Notes: generated from the letters alone by a model not told the origin. Counted from the first letter of the stretch, positions 23,283-34,795 are shown. The stretch: DNA of 64,000 bases from Eutreptiella sp. 'Long Island Sound 2002' (GCA_964036045.1 OZ038382.1:127286556-127350555); one strand, 5' to 3'. Numbers and translations are program-made.

Positions 23283-23347
23283 CTCCAGGATATGTACCTT
23301 GAAATGATCAGTGTCATGGCGATCATTTTGAGGTACATATGTTGGGG
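23283..23347 (+). repeat. Foldback (hairpin) sequence, about 26-bp arms
   Basis: The left arm ATATGTACCTTGAAATGATC pairs with the right arm GATCATTTTGAGGTACATAT with two mismatches around an 11-nt loop, and pairing extends outward with CCAGG/TTGG. It could be a small MITE, a pre-miRNA-like hairpin or a chance local inversion. Confidence 0.6.
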
Positions 23348-24600
23348 TACCCTGGACCCCCCACAACCCACCCCACCCCCTGCAGGCCCGACTGGGGCTC
23401 CCGTCATGAGAGCCCTGGGAGGGGAAGTCTGGAAAATGGGCCTAACCCCCCCCCCCCCTCCTCTGCTAACCTTCTTCCGCCCACCTATGGTTGCCATTGT
23501 ATCCCCTTGTCCCCACTGCTGCAGGTATGGATATCAAGAGCTCGGTCGCTGTGAAGGATAGCGCACGGCATGGGCTCCTGGGTGGGACAGCTGTGCTGCC
23601 TCGCATAGCAACTGGGGCAGGGCTGAACAACTGCAGAATCTTCCAGTGGCAGTGAGAAAACAATGTAGGTTGGGCTCCTCAACAGGGTAACGGGTAACTG
23701 TGAAGAGCACAAGGCTATACCCCCTGTGTCCAAGTTTTAACTTGTAGGCTTTTGGTAAAGCAGAGTTGCTTTTTTTGTTTGATATTAGATCCCCTATTTG
23801 CTCGTTGGCAGGAAATTGCAGGCAGAGAATGCAAACAATGGTGGATGGGGGCGTTCACAAATTTGCTGCCGTCAACTTGACAGCTTTTTGGGGTCAGCCC
23901 AGGGCGGTGTGGATATGGCACTATCCCGCCATCAACCCCCCCCCCCCCCTGGGGTGTGTTTGGTGCCAGTGGGGCCCTGGGGGGGCTTGCTGTTTGGGTG
24001 GGTTGTCATCCGACATCCTTTTTACCTGGAGCCGTTGCTTGCCTCCCTGCTCTAGGAAGAAGAAATGATGAAGTTATGTCGCCATTTGTCTCCTGCCCAC
24101 TCTGGGGACCCCAAAGCGGCATGGGTGTAGCGGTTTTGTCATGCAAAAGAGCAATGGCAGCGTGTACTTATTACCACACCCCTCCACATATATGTGGTGC
24201 AAACAACAGCCACAATTAGCAAGCACATCACGCAGCTGTTTTGGCCATAACACCGTCCCATTGCTTCAGGCTCTACGCTACTCTACTCATGTTTGGCATT
24301 GGTATGGGCTTTCTTTTATCCTGATTTTGCGGCAAAATCACCTCGAAGAGAGGTTGTTAGATCAAGCGCAGGCGCGGGGCGTCGTATACCCCCCCTTTTT
24401 GTGCGTTGCATACCCCAAGGCATGATATTTGATGTCCAACCCCTTGTAAAATCATTATTTTGCCCAATAAGACAATCCCCCAATGGATTTTTTGATTCCG
24501 AGGCCTCTATCCCCTAAAACTGGATATCACTTTTTTGAGGGGGGTGTGGGGGGGGTTCAAAAGTTTTCGCTCAGAAGGCTCCAAGCAGTGGGGAGGCAGG
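23348..24600. other. Spacer with C runs
   Basis: C runs lie at about 23446-23456 and 23936-23949, and a G-rich run at about 24540-24555. No gene recognised. Confidence 0.35.
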
Positions 24601-24611
24601 CTGCTGTTACA

Positions 24612-24700
24612 TGAAACCCTGGTTGAATGGTAACGCAGCCGACCGCTGAGTTTTAGGTCGGCGGTTCGAATCCTTGTTGGTCAACTGTCGGCGGCGGTGC
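24612..24700 (+). repeat. tRNA-like sequence (SINE-like) with A and B boxes
   Basis: TGGTTGAATGG (about 24619-24629) resembles an A box and GGTTCGAATCC (about 24663-24673) is an exact B-box match. A 6-bp stem CCGACC/GGTCGG encloses an 11-nt loop where an anticodon arm would sit, which is too long for a normal tRNA. The T stem is poor. A second B-box-like GGGTTCGAGCC follows at about 24723. This suggests a SINE or tRNA relic. Confidence 0.35.
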
Positions 24701-24709
24701 CGCCGCTGC

Positions 24710-26430
24710 GTTTGGCCGACCGGGTTCGAGCCGCTGACCAGAAAGTCTGCAGCCGGCTGCATTATCAAATGCAGTGTCCATGGCATGAAATGTTTCGCCA
24801 AAACATGTCTGTAAAGGTTTTTGCCCCATTCTGAGTCCCAAATGGTCCGTTTCCAAAGAAGATTGGGATGTTGCAAAGAGGACCAAACAGGACTAACACC
24901 ACTCAGTGGGCACTGCAAATGATCTGAGACTACCTTGGGGAAAAAACTGTTTTCCCTCAATGATTGCCCCTAGTGGAGAGGTCGCAAACACATTTGCATA
25001 GTTTTGGTTAACAAATGCACCCTCTTGGCCTCAACACCGCAGAAATAGACGAAATCAAGGGAAACTAATGTTGCGACCAACTTGTTTGCTGGTGTAAGCA
25101 ACACCCCATGCGGGGGCTCTCCTTGAAGCTGGAATTGGCTGTTTTGGTTCTGCGCAGGTTGGGGGGAGTACCTCCTACCTTGGCGCCAACGGCCTGGGAT
25201 GCCATTGTTGAAATTCTATTGCCCTCGGCAGAGCACCTCAAAGAGAGGCTGACAGTCAGCTAATCAGTCAGTTAGCCAGGCCAGCAGTCAGTCCCGACAG
25301 AAACACACAGTTTGGGTTTTTTGTCAGTGGCAGAGTCGGCTCCAAGCAGTGGGGACGGCGGCCGTTCGCAGGGCAAGCAGCGGCCGAATTCTGTGAAGTC
25401 GCTGTGTATATTACCCACCCGATTTAATATGCTCTGCACTGTGCCAGGCTGCGCCCAAGCTGAGTGAATGGTGGGGTAGCATGCTAACGCTACTTAGGCT
25501 ACGAGATGTAGTGGAAAACTCTGTTCAGGCTTTCGAGAACATAAAGCTGCCACAGCTGCATATGGTTCAACGCAAGGCCATACAACGAACGTCCACAACA
25601 GAATTTCTAAAAGCACCCAGAAGCAAAATTCTGCGAATCTGCAACGCATTGGCATACCATTGTGCCGGATTTCTGGTTTCGAGGAGGAGCTAAAGGTGCA
25701 TGCTTCAACTAATTTCATTTGCTGCTGCGGATGCTTTAGTAACATGCAGGCTTCCTGTATAAGCATGCTTATTCGTTGGCATTCCTTGGCAGCTATATGG
25801 ATTTTGTTGGACAGGCATGAAGACAACAACGTCTCCTTAGCCCACCACTCCCTGTTCGGCATACCAATACAATGCTGCAAATCAAGTCTTTGGTGTTGCC
25901 GTTGAAGGCCATGAAAGATAGGTACATGAAAACACAGGCAGAGATTTAACACAGGCAGTGAATGACACACCTGGGCACACAAATGTCCGGCACACAACCC
26001 CATTTGAGCAGTGTGGTTTTTGTTTCTAAAATGGTTAAAATGGCTCACAAATGCATTGTGTTTCTCCAGGTCCAAACGAGACCTAGACCAACTTGATATT
26101 TGGCCAGCAGCAATGATTAATGCCAATCGATTACCGGATTTTCTGACCTGAATCAGCACCCACATTTGGTCCCGCTCCAATCGTCATCTACTTTGAGGTT
26201 CCAAATTTTGCACTTGGCAAGGGCACATGGCAATGAGCAAAAAAACAAGATGTGACCCAGAAATGTGTTGAATTCTTCTTAAAAATGTTTTGTGTGTATT
26301 GCTTCATTGTTGCTTGTTGGTCTGCAGCTTTTGTTGTAGCATTGTGTTGTACATATTGCGCCCGGCTGCTTTACCAATTGGAGCGGATTTACGACCACAC
26401 ATTGTTGGCAAAATGTTCGCATCTACCAAG
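24710..26430. other. Spacer; long unsupported open frame on - strand
   Basis: A 228-residue open frame at 25494-26180 on the - strand is the longest here. It has no recognisable motif and no ATG-proximal context that favours it, so I leave it uncalled. Confidence 0.3.
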
Positions 26431-26439
26431 CGGAGCAAA

Positions 26440-27200
26440 AGGATTAGGCACTATGTATGGGGCCCCAAGGCAAGGAAGAGGATGGCCACACCGTGTTCAA
26501 TGCTATTTTTTATCTACACACTATAGTATCCCGAGCTTTCGCTTGCCACGATGGTATGTCAACCAGCATCAACTCTTTTCTCAACATTAAATATTTAGGG
26601 TGTCGAAGATTTTGACCGCTCTTTGCAGCTAGTTGAGATTATTGCACGCACCAAGGCAAGAAAAAGGGTGGCCACACCATGTTCAAACGTAGTTTTCATT
26701 TACGAAATGCCGATTTCACACGTTTTCAACCTTTTGTTAGCCAGTATTGTATGTAAGGAACCATGAACTGACATCTTAAAATAGAAAAATTTGGGGTGCC
26801 GAAGTTTTTGACCATTTGTTTAAGCGAGTCGAGGGCATTTTACGCCCCAAGGCAAGGAAGAGGATGCCCATGGCCACCATGTTCAATGCAAGATTTTTTG
26901 TAACCAGCAACAATTTCATACAAACCCAACATCTTGCTAGCCACTGTACTATTTAAGTAGCATCAACTCGCTTCTCAACATTGAGTATTGTGCTTTCGCA
27001 AGCTTTGAACACTGTTTGAAGCTTGAGACCATTGCATGCACCACAACAACGAAGAAAATCGCCACAACATGTTCAATCCTGGTGCTTATTTACACAACAA
27101 TTACTCAATATTAGTTGAACTTTTCGTTGGCAGCCATACTATGTGACGTAGCTCCAGCTCAAATTTACATCTTGGAACCTCAATGTCCAATTATAATGGA
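26440..27200 (+). repeat. Four-copy tandem repeat, 186-196 bp unit
   Basis: CCAAGGCAAGGAAGAGGATG-like anchors lie at 26465, 26651, 26847 and 27041 (the last degraded). Each is followed by GCCACA(C)C(A/G)TGTTCAA and a later ATCAACT...CTCAACATT segment. Spacings are 186, 196 and 194 bp. Confidence 0.85.
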
Positions 27201-28722
27201 ACAACCCTATATTGAGCTCAAACTAGTACCATGAGAGCTGTTGCCATTACTAGGCAATATCCGCCACGGCATGGGCACGTTCCAGAATAGGGCTGCACCC
27301 TTTATATATTTTTCCATTGTTGGGCTCATACACCTCAGCAGAGTGGCACGGCACTCTTCAGAAGTCCGATGGTTCCAAGCTTCGGAGGTGCAACCGGTTT
27401 CACATATTTGGACGTCAGTTGAGAACGTTGCGCGCTGAACAGCAAGACATTGCATGCCAATTTGGTGTTCAAGGGCACTAACAACAAGCTGAGCAAAAGA
27501 CTCTTCCATTTACTGATTTCACTGATGTCCTTTATGCTATCTCTATCAGTCTGGCCTCGAAAGTTGAAAAAAAAAAGACCTAGCAAAGTTATTGTTATTA
27601 TCATTCTTATTGTCTAAAAGTTGGTAACCAAAGCACAAAGCAGCCTTGCTAGGATTGGGTTGAATCGGCGCACTCAGCGAGAGCGGCGGCATCAAAACTA
27701 GTTTGGTGACGCAAGCGCAGGTTAATGTAAAATCCCTGGTTGTCGTACCGGTTGCCAGTTGATGTACCACTCACTGTTCGACAAAAAACTACAATGCAAA
27801 ATCTCTTGTTTCATTGCCCCTTGGGGCATTGGACCATTGATGTACATGTTGTCACATCCAAAACCAACCCAAATTTAGTGTTTTAGCCCGTATTTTGACC
27901 TAGTTTGCCGTGCGTGAGGCCTTATTGTGCATAGACCCCTTTGGGCCTCGCGTATGATTTGGACGGTTTCTTGGAGCCCTTTTCCGTTTATATGATCCGC
28001 CGGACCCATGGGTGGTAGTTCCCAACCCTTTAACATCGTTGATTCCTTTCGTGACACATCTAGATGGGGCGAATTACCTTTTTTCTTCTTGACTTTGTCC
28101 TTTTTGACCCCTTTGCAATTTTTCCTTGGTGCTCCAATTTTTGCAAACCTGACCTCACACTTGTGTGTTCTGTTATGATTCTGCACAAAGCGTAAACACA
28201 AACACAAAACTCATTGTAAAATCTCCTTGCCAAACATAAAACTGTTTGCGATGCGACTCAAGTTCGTTTTTGGGCGACAATGTTGACATCTTGACCACAA
28301 AATGCGTGCTTACAAACACCTCATTCTCAGGGCGGTCACCAGAAAATTTTAAATGCAACTATTGTAGCTAACATAGAAATCAAAACGGTTAGTGGCTTCG
28401 CCATCATCACAACTATATTCATCTTGGAGCCGTGGCACTGCGGGTTCCTAATACCCATTCATGAGCCTTCTCCGCTTACGGACAGGAGGTTTGGCTGGTT
28501 CTGGGGCTGGTCGGGTGCGAAATTTTGTTGCAGCACCGTGAACAGGCCGTTCAGCCATTTGAAGGGGTTGCCCCATACGCCGGCCACGAGGTTTCTATGC
28601 TGGCTTGGCAGCTCTTGCAGTTGCATATGCCTCAGCTTTGTCAATGGAGTCTTGCTCTGCGACAAATCTCCCAAGCCTCAGGCCCGACGGGTCGTCTCGG
28701 GTTTCGTGAGTGATGTTGCTAC
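27201..28722. other. Non-coding spacer
   Basis: No recognisable gene, RNA or repeat. Confidence 0.35.
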
Positions 28723-28724
28723 TA

Positions 28725-28941
28725 AGGTAAACGGACCAGTTAGTCCCCCTTGCCCTAATAGTCCCCACTAGACGAATAGGTGCTTTTTTGCGAACCACTA
28801 GAAAAAGGTACGAGACATTTTGATAGAAGATATAATAAGTTGTATGATACCATTGTGTTTAAAAGTAATTGTTGACCATGTCGTAGATTTTTTTGAGGTG
28901 GGGCTGATCGGGTCAAGAGGGATTAATTGGTCCGTTTACCT
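28725..28941. mobile_element. 217-bp MITE with 28-bp TIRs and TA duplication
   Basis: The left end AGGTAAACGGACCAGTTAGT (28725) and the right end, read inward on the - strand, AGGTAAACGGACCAATTAAT (28941) form terminal inverted repeats that continue to about 28 bp with four mismatches. Both ends are bordered by TA (28723-28724 and 28942-28943), the target duplication of Tc1/mariner/pogo elements. It has no coding capacity. Its right end overlaps the last eight codons and stop of the neighbouring transposase remnant, so it either inserted there or derives from the end of that element. Confidence 0.75.
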
Positions 28942-30117
28942 TACTCCATTGTGTGCTGGCATCACATTTTTCTGAAGACGGACGGCTGCTGGTGTCTGAA
29001 AGTGAAGGACTGGCACAGCACGACGAAACAGGGGGACATGCACCTGCAGGTGGTGCTTCCTGGTGGATCGTCTCTTGTGCACAGTTCACCAAAAAGTTGT
29101 CTGGATTGAAGGGGGCAATATCACAACTGTGAAATTTTGACAGAATATTTTTCGGTATGACACTATCATGAAAATGTGTGGTCCAGAAGCAGACAAAACT
29201 TGCACGGCCGGGGGCTCGGTGATTGTGGAGTGTTTTCCACTTCCCTTCATGTTTGCTGAAGCTGTTTTTCAAAGATCTTAAAATTCCTTTGTCTAACGTT
29301 TGAATCACATATGTTATATGTTGTGGAAAAACCACCACTTCCACCCCCAGAGCCTTTAGCTCTTTGGTGACTTCCAGCGAAACATGCATTTTGATGCCAT
29401 CACGCATCGAGACAACACATTTGTGTGGGGTGTGCAGTGCCTGTATTATTGGCACAAATACATTCTTGACACATTGCAAAAAAATGTCTGTTGATGACCA
29501 GCCATCAGGGGGTTCCTTTGATTCGCCCTGGTGCCTTTTTCTTGAGGAACCAATCCCCCTTGCCTTTTTTAGTGTGCCACAGGAGGCAGGGGGTATTGGT
29601 GGTGCCTGTTGTAGAGCAACAGACTAAGGCTGTTATGAGTGGGCTGGCCGACCCCCTTTTTCGGGCCCACTCTCTCAACATTTCTGAAAACCCCAGTCTC
29701 ATCCATGTCGTGAATGTAACTAGCTTCAAAATTCATGCGACCGAGGGCAGGTTTAAGGGAGGTGTTGAAAAAGGACAGCCACTGCTGTTCTTTTAGCTTG
29801 GCTGTGGCTCGCTGGCTTTCAATAAGCTGACACTACCTACCTACGAAGTTTTGATGCCTATTCCTAAAAGGAGCCCACCACTTTTTCCCGAACTTACAAC
29901 TGATGCGCGACACAGCAACACAACGAAGCACCTTCACCATCTGCTCAGCGTGCTCCTTGATGTCCTTTATTGTGGGTGCCTGGCGAGCACTTGCTTGAAT
30001 GTGCATCCATTGAATCAACCCCTCTTCGTTGAGCGTCTGCTTTGGTCCTTGCTTCAGTTGCATTGTTTCGCCTTTGCTACACATCGAGGTAAAGGAGGGA
30101 TGGAGGGAGGAACACAC
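28913..30117 (-). pseudogene. pogo/Tigger-like (DDE_1, CENP-B type) transposase remnant
   Basis: Three pieces on the - strand read in the right order. 30117-29833 is a CENP-B/Tc5-type HTH: LNEEGLIQWM, helices, then KKWWAPFRNRHQNF, the usual G-x-x-W-x-x-F-x-x-R-H ending. About 29715-29575, in another frame, has YIHDMDETGVF, the first catalytic D of the nxDE-tG motif, then a TAA. 29479-28913 has RDGIKMHVSLEV (second D) and FPQHITYVIQTLDKGILRSL, the PxHxTxxxQxLDxG motif with the third D. DDE transposases of this family cut and paste at TA sites. The frame breaks between pieces mean it is dead. The C-terminal stop lies inside the adjacent MITE. Known family layout supports the call; the exact superfamily branch is inference. 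Confidence 0.7.
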
Positions 30118-30730
30118 TGCGCTTCGTCACTCGCGGCTGCATGTAAGGGCGACACATGGCGTTGTCTCGTGCCACAATGGCGAACGCGCAGCGGACCTTT
30201 GCATGGTGGTGAGCAGCTTCACGCACACTTGTATCTTTCCATTGCCCTCACCATAGTGTCACGGTGAACTCCAACTGCCTTGGCGGCGCTTCTCACGCTC
30301 TATCACCTTGCAAGGGCCTCGGACAATGTCATCCCAAACTCCGTCGCGTCTTGGGGCATTGGGTACAATGTGAGGGCTACGGCTTAGGCGGCTGAAGTTG
30401 CATGGTCAAAATGTGCCCAAAACTGCCTCTCCGCAGCACTCCGAAAAAACAGTTCGTTTGGGGGACCCAAAAACACAAGAACCCAAAATCCAGCAAAAAG
30501 CACTTAATTGGTCCATTTTTATTTATTTTCAAGAAAACCGACTGCCCGGGGAAATAATTTATCTTACTAAAAATGCACTACTTTTTTTCGAAAAACCACG
30601 ACTTTTTGTTTCCTCTACCACTTATACTTTTCTATAAAAATACCAATGAGCCTTCAATCTTTTGGAAAACCAGTTTTCGAAAACAATGTTGAGCACAGCA
30701 CCACAAGAAGCATTTTTTGGCACCCCTTCT
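30118..30730. other. Spacer between transposase remnant and cluster B
   Basis: AT-rich; no gene recognised. It includes the 3' flank of cluster B gene 2. Confidence 0.35.
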
Positions 30731-30857
30731 TTGCGCGAGGCCTCGCGCAAACACCAGCACAACATCGCAATAAAATGCATCACAGAGAAAAATTTGCCGC
30801 ACAAGGTGACAACAAAAAGGTCGTCGAAGAGGAAAGCATAGCGCGAGCCCTCGCACA
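30731..30857 (-). repeat. Cluster B palindromes downstream of gene 2
   Basis: A perfect 20-bp palindrome TTGCGCGAGGCCTCGCGCAA lies at 30731-30750 and a degraded one (GCGCGAGCCCTCGCAC) at about 30840-30857. Both lie within 160 bp 3' of the gene 2 stop, on the - strand sense. Confidence 0.85.
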
Positions 30858-30882
30858 TAATATATCAGAACAAACAAAGAAA

Positions 30883-32279
30883 TTACTTTTTCTTCGGAAC
30901 AGCTTGCATCTTAGAACCCATAGCCTTAGCAACGGACGTCTTACCCTTTGGGGGTGGCTTTGCGAGTTGGTCCCTTGGTTGGGACTGACGACCTGGCTGC
31001 CTGAGTGGAGCCCTGGCCCCGGTTTCCGCGGGCCTTGGTTTTGCTGCCGCTTTCTTCGCTGCCTTGCCTTGGGAGACCTGCGGTTCCTCCTCCTCTTCTT
31101 CCCCGCTCTCCTCCTCCTCATCTCCATCGCTCTCGTCGGATTGTTCACCAGTAACCGACTTCGCTGCCTGAGGCTTGGAAGCAATCTTCTTGTTCTTCGG
31201 GGCTGGTTCCCCACCAGTAGACTTCCGCTTAGCAGGGGCCTGTGCTTCTGCAGCTTGACCCTTCTGAACAGTCTCTTCCTCCTTCAGCGACAACGCCTCA
31301 GAACCCAACTTCTCATCGCGAATCCAAAGGGGAATGCCACGGTTTGCCCAGTTGGTTTGCTGGTCTCAATCACCAGACTCGTCCAGTTTCGACCCTTGTG
31401 TCAAGACGTGGTTCAACTGAGTCTGCACTCTGTTGACCCAATCGGACGGACTGTCGGTGGAGACACCAAGAAGGTACATGCGAGAATCCGGCTCGGTGGA
31501 CGCTATCTTGCACACCAGGTCTGGCTGATGATCAATGAACACAAACGAAGGCTTGAAGCTCTTATCGTTCTTCAGGTAATGGAGGTGAGTGTCGAAATAC
31601 CACATGACCGTCGTTATCGGAAGGGGACCGCCAAATTCAGTGTCATCCATCTCCTCTACTTGAGTAGGTCCTAACGTCGGATAAATCGGAATCTGCAAAG
31701 AGGGAGAAGTTATTGCGCGAGGCCTCGCGCAAAGAGAGGACGCAAAGACGAAATTATACCTTTTTCGTCAAGCTATCTGGTGATGAAATCAGCAACCAGC
31801 AAACGTCGAACAATGTAGGATCCCCTGCTGGCGTTGGGTTTGATCGGCCAACTGAAGACGGGAACACACATCATGTGAGCCATGCGCGGCGCGTTGAAAT
31901 CATCGTTGAGACGCCTCTCTGTTTCCGTTTCTAGCACGTCGTACATGTTGTCAACAACAGTTTGAGATCCGCAGATAAGCGTATCGGCACGCGCCATCTC
32001 TTCATACTGCCAGGCTGGGCACATCATCTCACGAGGAAGATTTCCAAATACGTCGCCGTTGATGACAATCAGGTTCTTGTCAATCTCCATGAACCACTTT
32101 GGGGGATCGTGGGCCAGAGCTGCAATTCGGGTCGCCTTAGTTGTGATAGTTTGACTTGCCAGTAATGGATCCCGCTGTTCCACTGTCTTGTTTTTTTGGC
32201 GGGGCTTGCCATTCTGCGATAAGAGGAAAGCCTGTTTTGCAGGCACCGAAACATTAAAAAGGGTTAAAATTGTCCACAA
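30883..32279 (-). pseudogene. Cluster B gene 2: homologue of the 5.3-6.5 kb gene
   Basis: Read on the - strand. The first coding piece starts about 32240 after a CTGCAAAACAG acceptor-like sequence and carries KNLIVINGD. A frame change near 31860 leads into GDPTLFDVCWLLIS and SSPDSLTKK, which joins in frame across a 67-nt GT-AG intron (31693-31759) to IPIYPTLGPTQVEEM. The frame then runs through a W-rich segment and QPDLV, crosses an in-frame TGA at about 31366-31368, and ends in a long Lys/Ala- and Glu-rich tail at 30883. Each globular piece aligns with cluster A gene 2 in the same order, including the position of the charged tail. The internal stop and frame change suggest a decayed copy. 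Function unknown; the tail suggests a nuclear, nucleic-acid-associated protein. Confidence 0.55.
31693..31759 (-). other. 67-nt GT-AG intron containing a palindrome
   Basis: On the - strand AAAAAG|GTATAATTT is the donor and CTCTTTGCAG|ATTCCG the acceptor; removing it keeps the reading frame that matches cluster A gene 2. The perfect palindrome TTGCGCGAGGCCTCGCGCAA at 31713-31732 fills nearly a third of it, so the intron should fold on itself. Confidence 0.65.
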
Positions 32280-32374
32280 TAATGCATATGTGACGTGTTT
32301 TTAGCGAAAACGGGTACGGTATGGTTGAGAATGCAAAACTGGAGGGCCACACAACTGTTTTTGACTAACAACCT

Positions 32375-32447
32375 TACCCGAGGCCTCGCGCAAGAGAGGG
32401 GGTGTAATAACCTGTTGTTTCATGCTGTTTGCACGAGGCCTCGTGCA
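32375..32447 (-). repeat. Cluster B palindrome doublet between gene 1 and gene 2
   Basis: A degraded palindrome (CCCGAGGCCTCGCGCAA) at about 32376-32393 and a perfect 18-bp one, TGCACGAGGCCTCGTGCA, at 32430-32447, 55 bp apart. The second has matched changes on both arms relative to the consensus (GCGCG/CGCGC to GCACG/CGTGC), so the symmetry is kept. Confidence 0.8.
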
Positions 32448-32761
32448 TCACTGCATGCTCTCCAATCTTCTTCGAACCTTTCACATCGTTTCAGCCTCTC
32501 TCTGCTCCTCCAACACACTAACACACTGCGTTGGGGGGTCAGCTCGGACAATTTTCGCTTAAAACCAGCCTTAAGCGGCCCCTGCTGCGTCACCACCAAC
32601 AACACAGACACAAGGACTTGTTTGTAGTGGTTAGACCCCTTTGGAATTAGAAGGGACGTTGAAAAGTTAGGTACACCCCTGCGCGGCCAATGTGCCTGGA
32701 TTGTACAAGTAGGCTCCGCACACCACCTAACCCAAGGTATATATACACGCTCTGCGTTCAA

Positions 32762-34263
32762 TTAAGCAGTTAACCGCTGACGCACGGAATTGACAAAGGA
32801 ATTGGCGATTTTGCAGACGTTCACCCTGTGACCTTCTTTCCGGATAGTGATGAGATGATACTGATCGTCAACATCTTCGATGGTCACTGCACCTCTGATT
32901 TGGCCTTTCTTTGTCACAAGGCTGGAGAGCAGACTTTCACAAAGCTCGTCGGCAAAAGCCTGTCCAGGCATGGCTGTGTGCTATGCAGTGTGGCACAATA
33001 ACGCAGTTGCAACAGTGCGTTCGTACTTTAAAAGTGTGTCCCCAACGTTCAAACGGTCTAAAAGAGACATAAGGATCTGCAATCCCTCAGAAGCAAAAAC
33101 ACCCTTGTTGGCCGTCTCCCCAGCCCAATTGCACTGCCTAACGAGGTGTCCTAGGTATAGTAACATAGGACAGTATTGTGTTAACAGAACCTGCATGGCC
33201 TTACACACAGCGTACCGGAGGCAACTTCGCCGATTTCCTGGAGCCCAAGGAAATGATATTTTCTGTTAAGGCGCCGTATGTGGGGGCCCATACCCAACAG
33301 CAGTTCACCAATAGTAATCTTTATTGTGATTAGCTTGGGAAAACAGGGGACTGTGTCACCGCTGCGCAGCAAACCTTTACGGAAGAAAGTCACAATCGGC
33401 CAAAATGAGCGAAATGTTTGTGTAACGCAAAATTTAGGGTGTGAACGCATAAAAGGCCGGACATTCCAACCCGTTGTTTTTTCATCATACATCATCTTAC
33501 AAATGCGGTAATGGATGTTCTCATGACATAAAACAGGGACAACTGGTCGAGTGTGCTCCGCAAAGTCCCTACTGAATTGCAGTAGGTTAAGAAGCGATAC
33601 GTTGCCGCTTACCTTTTCTTTCCTTAGACAAAGGGGTTGCTAATGTGGTCTCTTGGCAGGCACAGGGCGAATAATGTCAAGCGGTGCCCTAATCTTTCGC
33701 ACAACAGGCCGCGTGCTTGCAAACCCTAGATCGTGCAGGATACGTGCAAACGTTCCCTCGGTGTTCCCCAGCATGCGTGCAACAACAGGAACACGCCGTT
33801 CAAGCTCTTCCAGGCTAGGATGACCATGCCAGTAGCGCGCTGCATCCCGCAGTAGGAAGACAGCCAACGCTGTTGCGTTAAGGCTTTTGTCGTTCTTGTC
33901 AGGGTTTGTGGTAAACTGTTTGTTGTACCAGTTGTCGATCCATAACACAACCCACTGCTGGTGTATTTTGTTCCATGTAGTCTGTAACCTGACTGCGGCC
34001 TTTTCCTTCACTGAAGGTGCGCTATATCGCGCCAGACCTGACCTTGCTAAAACGCGACGCTGCGCCCTACTTCCCTCTATCGCAACAACTAACTTTGGTT
34101 TTCCCTGGTATGGAACTGCGCAATGGCGCATCAGCAAATGAAGGCGCCAGGCCTCCTCTATCAAAACACCAACCCATCTCTTGCCCTCTGCCGCAATCGC
34201 CTTTTCAATGCTGCAACGCGTCCGTTCATTTTTGCGCAGACGCAGAAAAAACACAAACAACAA
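32762..34263 (-). pseudogene. Cluster B gene 1: homologue of the 1-1.8 kb gene
   Basis: Read on the - strand. The first open stretch (34263-33640) has no convincing ATG; it begins in a basic region and holds LWIDNWYNKQFTTNP, and ends at a TAG. A candidate 41-nt intron (33572-33612, GTAAGC to TTCAG with a CTTAAC branch-like site) follows, though I could not make the phases fit. Next come NIHYRICKMMYDEKTTGWN, FWPIVTFF and PKLITIKITIGELLLGMGPH (33530-33230), a frame change near 33220, then GHLVRQCNWAG, an in-frame TAG at 32981-32983, and a conserved C-terminal piece ending in a TAA at 32762. Every piece aligns in order with the cluster A gene. Relative to A it lacks the long acidic C-terminus. 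Family unknown; transposase-like is a guess. Confidence 0.55.
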
Positions 34264-34795
34264 TCGCGCGCCCTTGTCCCCCTCTTTTAGCCCTTTTCAG
34301 AGTTCTTCTGTCGTGTGATACGGTGGTTACTCTGAGCAGACATCGCGGAAAACTCCAGATGCTGCGGCCACTGTCTTCTCAAGGTCCACCGCTTTTCGCA
34401 GGGGCATTGTTGCTCTGAAAAATAATTGCGTAACTGTATCTGCGTAAAAATCGCTGTTTGAAAAACTTTCTTGCTTTGAAACATCAACGTGTCACACAGT
34501 TTTCGCGCGACCAATTCTTCAATGATTCGCTTGTCGCATGCACCATTTTTGGTTTACCGTAACTGTCTGGTGGTCCCACATTTGACTAGTTAATCCTAAT
34601 TGCGGTACCCAGTTGCGGCACGCTACCATCGCTGTAGGGCAGCGAAGCCAGCGGTGACCACAGTATGAAAACTGGAGATGCCGGCGGGACCTGTATGGGC
34701 GCCCATGCAGCAGCGCCGCATCAAGGGAATGCACATGCTGTGTAGTTGGTGGATCTGTTCCATTTTTGGTTTCTATGAGCGCTTGTGACATCCAG

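Noticed and set aside
25494-26180. 228-residue open frame on the - strand
   Set aside because: No motif, no homologue in the window, ordinary composition of a chance open frame in AT-balanced DNA.
30646-31674. 342-residue open frame on the + strand
   Set aside because: It lies opposite the cluster B gene 2 homologue, starts in and runs through a palindrome, and its sequence mirrors the Lys/Glu-rich tail on the other strand. A shadow frame.
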